Shown here: positions 59,918-64,000 of the stretch, one piece after another
How the letters are laid out: the number at the start of each line of letters is the position of its first letter
Position numbering within the stretch: position 1 is the first letter of the stretch
Source of the DNA: Ruminococcus sp.
GTDB taxonomy: Bacteria > Bacillota > Clostridia > Oscillospirales > Ruminococcaceae
NCBI GenBank assembly: GCA_017542475.1
Contig: JAFXXD010000038.1
Span: 186,001 to 250,000, forward strand
Length of the DNA: 64,000 nucleotides
Direction of reading: 5' to 3'
Program-made: the position numbers and the translations under genes
Notes under the pieces: generated by a model
Seen by the model: only the letters and a program-made list of their open reading frames with translations
What the model was told of the DNA's origin: nothing
The model's database searches: none

Positions 59918-61054
59918 CTATTTCAGCAGTTTTGCCAAGGTTTTAACAAAGATAAATCGGAAGCTCAGCCGCGGGACGTCGTCCGCTGCCACTATATCTG
60001 CCTCGCAGACAAGCTCCTTGCCGCTGTAAAAGCCCGCCGCACCTATCCTCTGCCCCCTTTTCACGGGAGCTGTCAGGTAATCGGGCAGCACCGTAACCGT
60101 GGCGAGTTCGCTGACGCCGCGCAGCACGACTATCCTGCTCTGCTCGCGGAGACGTATCTCCACGGCGGCGTCCTCCCCGCCCCTCACCTTCAGCGGCATC
60201 AGCATCTCGTCGGGGAACATCGTCGCCGTGACCTTGTAGTCCGTAAAGCCGCGGTTTATCAGCTTCTTTGCCGCCGCGAGCGATGTATCGGCGTCGGGAG
60301 CTCCGAGTACCACCGAGATATAGCAGGTGCCCGCTTCGTTTATGCCGCCCTCGGCGGCACAGCAGCCCGCCTCGTCAGAATGACACGCCTTGAAGCCGAT
60401 GTGGCGCTCGTAGGTGCGGGAGAGTGTGTTCTCACTGACGAGCTCCGTCGCGCCGTTTTTGACGAAGTCCCGCCACGTCCGAAAATACGGGCGCAGGAGC
60501 TCATACCGCGACAGTGCGCGGCATATCTCCGCCATATCGCGCGCAGTGGAATATTCGCGCTCGTCGTAGTAGCCGTAGGGTGAGTAAAACGCCGTGTCGC
60601 GCAGTCCCATATCGAAAGCCTCGCTGTTCATACGCGAGACAAAGCCCTCGACGCTCCGCTCGGAAGCCTCCGCGAACACCGTCATCGCGTCGTTTGCGTT
60701 GCCGATAATGACCGATTTCAGAAGCTCCTCGACCGTCATCTTGTCTGACGGCTCGAGCCATACGACCGCTCCCTTCGTGCCGCGGACGCTCTCGGAGGCG
60801 GTAAGCTCCGTCGTGAGCCGAAATTTTCCCGTTTCGATGTCCTCGGCTATGAGCAGGAGCGACATAAGCTTGCTCAGATAGCCGCAGTTTCGTCGCGTAT
60901 CGGCGTTTTTGGACGCGAGCACCGTACCCGTTGCCGCTTCGATGAGAATGTATGCCTCCGCTGACTCGGCGGGCTCGTCGGCGGCAAGAGCTCTCGCAGG
61001 CAGGAGAAGTCCCAGCATCAGCAGAGCAGAAAATGCGCAGATAAGTCGTTTCAT
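59918..61054 (-). CDS. DacF-like DD-carboxypeptidase homologue with all active-site motifs lost
   Basis: A 378-residue secreted protein (signal peptide ~1-24, ending ALA) with the fold of the S11 DD-carboxypeptidases that trim peptidoglycan pentapeptides. The three catalytic motifs are degenerate: SxxK reads Y59-L60-S61-K62, so the nucleophile Ser is Tyr; SxN reads N119-A120-N121; KTG reads K222-A223-C224. Surrounding family sequence (HSDEAG, GYYDEREYSTARDMA, the C-terminal beta domain) is well kept, which argues for a folded, selected protein rather than a decaying gene. It may bind peptidoglycan or a partner. It follows the VanY-like gene by 72 bases, with a terminator between. Confidence 0.85.
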   Translation of the reverse strand: MKRLICAFSALLMLGLLLPARALAADEPAESAEAYILIEAATGTVLASKNADTRRNCGYLSKLMSLLLIAEDIETGKFRLTTELTASESVRGTKGAVVWLEPSDKMTVEELLKSVIIGNANDAMTVFAEASERSVEGFVSRMNSEAFDMGLRDTAFYSPYGYYDEREYSTARDMAEICRALSRYELLRPYFRTWRDFVKNGATELVSENTLSRTYERHIGFKACHSDEAGCCAAEGGINEAGTCYISVVLGAPDADTSLAAAKKLINRGFTDYKVTATMFPDEMLMPLKVRGGEDAAVEIRLREQSRIVVLRGVSELATVTVLPDYLTAPVKRGQRIGAAGFYSGKELVCEADIVAADDVPRLSFRFIFVKTLAKLLK

Positions 61055-61090
61055 ATCATCACCTCACAGCTATGATATGTCCGAACAACG

Positions 61091-61119
61091 CAAAAAATGC
61101 GGCTCAGATGAGCCGCATT
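61091..61119 (-). terminator. Intrinsic terminator after the VanY-like gene
   Basis: On the minus strand, AATGCGGCT/AGCCGCATT with a six-base loop and a run of T, just past the stop at 61126. Confidence 0.85.
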
Positions 61120-61125
61120 CCTTAG

Positions 61126-62094
61126 TCATATCTTTCTGTAGGTGACGATGAAGCCGTCGGTGTTGTTGCCCGATATGCTGTAGTTGCCTGTGATAGGCAC
61201 CATTGCCGTGGTCGTGTCGCCCTCGGACGGGATATAGTATATCTCGTAGCCCGCGCCCTCGTAGCTGAACTCGAAAGGAGCGTCAATGGTGTACTTCTTG
61301 AGGAATTCAAGGTACTCCTCAAGGCACATATCGCTGCGCTGCATTACAGCGGCGTGGAGCTTGCCTACGTAGCGGAGATGCCAAGGGCAGAAAGCCTCGC
61401 CTGTCTGCTCCTGCTTGCCCTGCGGATATCTCACGATGAATCCGTACTTGGCGCAGTTCTCTACGACCCAGCCCTCCTCGTCGTAGCCGTCAAAAGAGAT
61501 AACGGAGCCGAGTCCGTTGAGCGCGAGGTCAACTGTGTTGCCTGTCGTGCTCTCGGCGAAGGCTCTCGGACAGTAAGAGCCCTGTCCTGTATAGGTCTCC
61601 GTGGTACCGTAAACGACGAAGTCATTCAGTCCCGTAGCCGCCTCATATCCAGCCATAAGGCTGTTCAGTGCCTCCGCGGCGTCGGTGTTGAGCATTACGC
61701 CCTCTTCAATAAGTGTATAGCTGTCGTTCTTGCAGCCGAGCAGGTCTATCATCTCGCTCTTGCTGCCCTCGGCAACAGGGTGCTCATCGTCCGCGAGCAC
61801 AAGAAGTCCCTGACTGATCTTGTCGGCTGTGAGCTGCTGCTCGGACTTGCCCACGAACTTCACGCCGTCAAAGGCTGTTGTGGGCTGACCGTTCTCGTCG
61901 AGCGTGAATGGTACTGTATTATCGTCAGACATCGCCGATGCCGACTTCGAGACGAAATCTCCGTGCACTGTTACCTTATTGCTTGTGTTGACCTTGAAGA
62001 ACTCTCTCCTCGCGCTGTCAACCACCGTCATAGATACGACAACTCCAACAAGGGCGGCTGCAACTCTGCCCTTATTTACGTGTACCTTTCCCAT
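61126..62094 (-). CDS. VanY-like (M15B) DD-carboxypeptidase homologue missing key zinc-site residues
   Basis: A 322-residue protein with one N-terminal hydrophobic helix (~10-24) and, after ~140 residues, an M15B domain as in VanY, zinc enzymes that remove the terminal D-Ala. The usual SxHxxGxAxDL motif reads E181-S182-T-T-G-N-T-V-D189-L, so the first zinc His is Ser while Asp is kept. The ExxH motif reads C236-P-W-H239, so the catalytic Glu is Cys. The flanking ENCAKYGFIVRYPQGK and WHLRYVG are typical VanY. GGAGG precedes the ATG. With the next gene it forms a pair of apparently inactive DD-carboxypeptidase relatives of unrelated folds. A binding or sensing role is an inference. Confidence 0.85.
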   Translation of the reverse strand: MGKVHVNKGRVAAALVGVVVSMTVVDSARREFFKVNTSNKVTVHGDFVSKSASAMSDDNTVPFTLDENGQPTTAFDGVKFVGKSEQQLTADKISQGLLVLADDEHPVAEGSKSEMIDLLGCKNDSYTLIEEGVMLNTDAAEALNSLMAGYEAATGLNDFVVYGTTETYTGQGSYCPRAFAESTTGNTVDLALNGLGSVISFDGYDEEGWVVENCAKYGFIVRYPQGKQEQTGEAFCPWHLRYVGKLHAAVMQRSDMCLEEYLEFLKKYTIDAPFEFSYEGAGYEIYYIPSEGDTTTAMVPITGNYSISGNNTDGFIVTYRKI

Positions 62095-62100
62095 TTTATT

Positions 62101-62208
62101 TCATCCTCCGTTGCTTTTGTTCATACACTTGACCTGCACCTGCGGCAGGTCGGGGAGTACCCGCTCCCTTTTTCTCTTTACGCCAGCAAGGCTCTTTTTC
62201 CGTTTCAT
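62101..62208 (-). CDS. Possible 35-codon basic leader ORF
   Basis: Just upstream of the VanY-like gene an ORF starts ATG 62208 and ends TGA 62101; it encodes a very basic N-terminus (MKRKKSLAGVKRKRERV). Its last codons overlap the GGAGG of the downstream gene, so its translation could affect that gene. The ribosome site (AGGCGG) is weak, and this may be chance. Confidence 0.25.
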   Translation of the reverse strand: MKRKKSLAGVKRKRERVLPDLPQVQVKCMNKSNGG

Positions 62209-62247
62209 CACGCACCGCCTGCCCTCGGTCTCTTGCTGCGACTGAAG

Positions 62248-62314
62248 CAAAAAATAAAAACGGCACAGCATTTTTCTCAGTTCAGCTCGTGAACCAAAAG
62301 AAAAAAGCTATGCC
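62248..62314 (-). terminator. Strong hairpin terminator of the leader RNA
   Basis: On the minus strand GGCATAGC (62307-62314) pairs with GCTGTGCC (62262-62269), extended inward by U/A pairs, with an inner GTTCA/TGAAC hairpin. GTTTTTATTTTTT follows. It lies between the promoter at 62437 and the VanY-like gene. Confidence 0.8.
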
Positions 62315-62430
62315 TACCCTGACTTCGGATAATACAGGTAATGCGTTCCTTCCTTTTGTTCGTTCTACACCTTGCTGCGTTCTGACTGTTTATATCTTTT
62401 TTATGCGTCAAAACCTTCTATTTATCTGCA
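62249..62430 (-). ncRNA. Candidate ~180-nt structured RNA (small RNA or riboswitch/attenuator leader)
   Basis: Between a perfect promoter and a strong terminator lies a stretch with no ORF that has a ribosome site. On the minus strand it can form an 8-bp stem GUUUUGAC/GUCAGAAC (62407-62414 with 62379-62386) and a UACCUG/CAGGGUA hairpin (about 62316-62341) before the terminator. I could not match it to 6S, SRP, c-di-AMP, TPP or other riboswitch consensus sequences I know. It may be an independent small RNA or a leader controlling read-through into the VanY-like gene about 155 bases past the terminator. Confidence 0.5.
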
Positions 62431-62436
62431 ATTTAC

Positions 62437-62465
62437 ATTATATTACAAAATTTTGCTATTGTCAA
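62437..62465 (-). promoter_or_regulatory. Perfect consensus promoter upstream of the structured RNA
   Basis: On the minus strand, TTGACA (62460-62465), a 17-base spacer and TATAAT (62437-62442). The first downstream gene with a good start is the VanY-like one, some 340 bases away. The rest of the 62443-62748 stretch holds this promoter and the terminator of the decarboxylase gene; I see no other gene. Confidence 0.88.
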
Positions 62466-62683
62466 CCGAAAAAACAAAAGTCTCCGATTTGCACAAACGG
62501 AGACTTCGAGTTTTCAACGATTCAACTTTCCACAGTTGATAACCCGGCGGTTTTCTGTTGAATCATTGTTGATTTACTGTTTATGGGGGTTGAAAAGGCT
62601 ATATGCGAGCAAAAACGGAATATATGTTTTGTATATATCTCCAAATCAGCCTTGTGCATTACGACGAAGGCTGCCATTTTCAG

Positions 62684-62724
62684 GTGAAACAGACCGTTCA
62701 GAGGCATACTCCGAACGGTCTGTT
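62684..62724 (-). terminator. Intrinsic terminator after the decarboxylase beta gene
   Basis: On the minus strand, AACAGACCGTTC/GAACGGTCTGTT, a 12-bp stem with a 13-base loop and only a short T tail, about 25 bases past the stop codon. Confidence 0.65.
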
Positions 62725-62748
62725 GAAAACTATGCGTCCAAAACCGAA

Positions 62749-63969
62749 TCACTTGCCGAATACCGCAAGCAGGAAGCCCGCTGCTATCGCGGAGCCGATA
62801 ACGCCAGCTACGTTCGGTCCCATAGCGTGCATAAGGAGGAAGTTCGACGGGTTCGCCTTCTGTCCCTCCATCTGCGATACACGCGCTGCCATAGGTACTG
62901 CCGATACGCCCGCAGAACCGATGAGCGGGTTTACCTTGCCGCCTGTGAGGACGTACATTATCTTGCCGACAAGAAGTCCGCCAATCGTCGAGAAGCAGAA
63001 TGCTGTAAGTCCGAGTCCGATTATCATCAGTGTCTTGATGTTGAGGAAGCTGCTTGCAGCTGTTGTTGCTCCGACGGAGATGCCGAGGAATACCGTTACG
63101 ATGTTCATAAGTGCATTCTGTACGGTGTCGGAAAGTCTCTCGGTCACGCCGCACTCTCTCCAGAGGTTGCCGAGCATAAGGCAGCCAACGAGCGGTGCTG
63201 TAGAGGGAAGAAGAAGGATAACGAACATCGCTACGATGATCGGGAAGATGATCTTCTCGGTCTTTGTTACGTTTCTGTTCTGCTCCATCTTGACCTCGCG
63301 CTCCTTCTTGGTGGTGAGGAGCTTCATAAGCGGAGGCTGTATCATAGGAATGAGCGCCATATACGAGTATGCCGCAATAGCAATTGGTCCGAGCAGCTCA
63401 GGAGCAAGTCTCGTGGTGAGGAAGATAGCAGTAGGACCGTCCGCACCGCCGATGATGCCGATGGAAGCTGCCTGATTGCCTGTGAAGCCGAGGCATACAG
63501 CTCCGAAGAATGCGAGGAATACGCCCATCTGTGCCGCTGCCCCGAGGAGAAGGCTCTTCGGGTTGGCAATAAGCGGACCGAAGTCGGTCATCGCGCCTAC
63601 ACCCATAAAGATGAGTGACGGGTATACGCCTGCCTTAACGCCGATATAAAGGATATCGAGCAGTCCGCCGTGCGAGAGTATGTGTCCGTAGCTGTGGTAG
63701 AATTCGCTCTCCTCATCAAGGAATGCGCTCCACAGCTCGGGGTGGTACAGCGCGTCGGAGGATTCGGGTCCGAAGTAGGAAAGGTTTACGAGCAGGCAGC
63801 CGAATGCGATTCCGACAAGCAGCAGCGGCTCGAACTTTTTCCTGATGCCGAGGTACAGAAGAACGCACGATATCGCTATCATTATAAGGTTCTTCCAGCC
63901 GTCGCCTACGAAGAAGCTCTGGAAGCCCGAATCGCCCCACAGCTTTTCAAGGGTGTCAACTATGTTCAT
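62749..63969 (-). CDS. Sodium-translocating decarboxylase beta subunit (OadB/MmdB/GcdB type)
   Basis: A 406-residue membrane protein with about ten helices, the subunit that decarboxylates carboxybiotin and pumps two Na+ per turn. Hallmarks are GIGAMTDFGPLIANP near residue 130 (seen here as MGVGAMTDFGPLIANP), GIIGGADGPTAIF near residue 175 and LMLGNLWRECGV near residue 270, with Asp and Asn residues of the sodium site in the first two. The alpha subunit that would tell oxaloacetate, methylmalonyl-CoA or glutaconyl-CoA specificity is outside the window. GGAGGG precedes the ATG. The upstream gene on the same strand ends 12 bases away and may encode the biotin carrier. Confidence 0.93.
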   Translation of the reverse strand: MNIVDTLEKLWGDSGFQSFFVGDGWKNLIMIAISCVLLYLGIRKKFEPLLLVGIAFGCLLVNLSYFGPESSDALYHPELWSAFLDEESEFYHSYGHILSHGGLLDILYIGVKAGVYPSLIFMGVGAMTDFGPLIANPKSLLLGAAAQMGVFLAFFGAVCLGFTGNQAASIGIIGGADGPTAIFLTTRLAPELLGPIAIAAYSYMALIPMIQPPLMKLLTTKKEREVKMEQNRNVTKTEKIIFPIIVAMFVILLLPSTAPLVGCLMLGNLWRECGVTERLSDTVQNALMNIVTVFLGISVGATTAASSFLNIKTLMIIGLGLTAFCFSTIGGLLVGKIMYVLTGGKVNPLIGSAGVSAVPMAARVSQMEGQKANPSNFLLMHAMGPNVAGVIGSAIAAGFLLAVFGK

Positions 63970-63981
63970 TGTGCGCCCTCC

Positions 63982-64000
63982 TTATGCTATGATAACAAGC
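63982..64000 (-). CDS. Partial CDS, last residues of a probable biotin-carboxyl-carrier subunit
   Basis: Only the end is present: on the minus strand the codons read L-V-I-I-A then TAA (63982-63984). A C-terminus of the type LVVI(A/G) is usual for biotinyl/BCCP domains, and the carrier gene commonly precedes the beta subunit in these operons. With so few residues the call rests mainly on context. Confidence 0.4.

Noticed and set aside
62302-62350. TPP-riboswitch-like words on the plus strand (CTGACTTCGGATAATACAGG)
   Set aside because: The required partner segments do not follow in order, no gene lies downstream on that strand, and the minus strand has the consensus promoter and terminator.
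62536-63618. 360-codon plus-strand ORF opposite the decarboxylase beta gene
   Set aside because: Arg/Cys-rich translation without domains; the minus strand encodes a clear sodium-pump subunit.

Overview
The window looks like a chromosomal segment from a Clostridia member, most likely a Ruminococcus-like Oscillospiraceae gut anaerobe. Supporting signs are the RnfB end of a ferredoxin:NAD oxidoreductase, a sodium-pumping decarboxylase beta subunit, the string rnj-gdpP-rplI-dnaB-tilS-ftsH, YdbS/YdbT-type PH proteins, near-consensus TTGACA-17-TATAAT promoters with GGAGG ribosome sites, and many short-loop intrinsic terminators. The genus is an inference from gene content and style. I saw no rRNA, tRNA, CRISPR array, prophage or transposase.

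Layout. 1-7 kb: the end of rnfB, a GNAT acetyltransferase, a guanylate-kinase-like protein, a diguanylate cyclase with a LacI-type sensor, a small alarmone synthetase and a membrane EAL phosphodiesterase. 7-9.3 kb: a phosphoesterase, an alpha/beta hydrolase, TspO and an 18-codon cysteine-rich micro-ORF with its own promoter and terminator. 9.2-14.5 kb: a three-gene ABC-2 exporter operon divergent from a NarL-type two-component system. 14.5-20.3 kb: a large polytopic membrane protein, a YdbT/YdbS pair and an AGCS amino-acid symporter. 20.3-30.7 kb: a degenerate phosphohexomutase, then a housekeeping run (RNase J, c-di-AMP phosphodiesterase, L9, DnaB, TilS, FtsH). 30.8-44.6 kb: a PH-domain protein, FkbM methyltransferase, PyrB with a fused zinc domain, HD hydrolase, asparagine synthetase, small proteins, a second alarmone synthetase, a TPM lipoprotein, an 8-oxoguanine glycosylase, an AraC regulator, a MutS-like ATPase and Hpt. 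44.6-57.9 kb: an unusual MetRS-like protein, DegV, and the minus-strand run YceD-L32-DUF512-TraX-SMI1-Der-PlsY-GpsA-AsnB paralogue-GltX. 58-64 kb: a P-loop-like protein, Pgi, two adjacent DD-carboxypeptidase homologues that have lost catalytic residues, a structured RNA or leader, and the decarboxylase beta subunit.

Themes. Nucleotide second messengers are heavily represented: c-di-GMP synthesis and breakdown, c-di-AMP breakdown, and two (p)ppGpp synthetases. Several genes look like pseudoenzymes or diverged paralogues: a DacF-like protein without Ser/SxN/KTG motifs, a VanY-like protein without its first His and catalytic Glu, a phosphohexomutase without the catalytic Ser loop, an asparagine synthetase without the glutaminase Cys, and a MetRS-like protein without KMSKS. 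Intergenic space carries two kinds of dispersed repeat: modular hairpin clusters (32.4-32.8 and 46.7-47.2 kb, with a fragment at 41.0 kb) and heptamer arrays (12.6, 33.9 and 41.3 kb). Two candidate structured RNAs stand out: the leader of RNase J and a ~180-nt minus-strand RNA upstream of the VanY-like gene.
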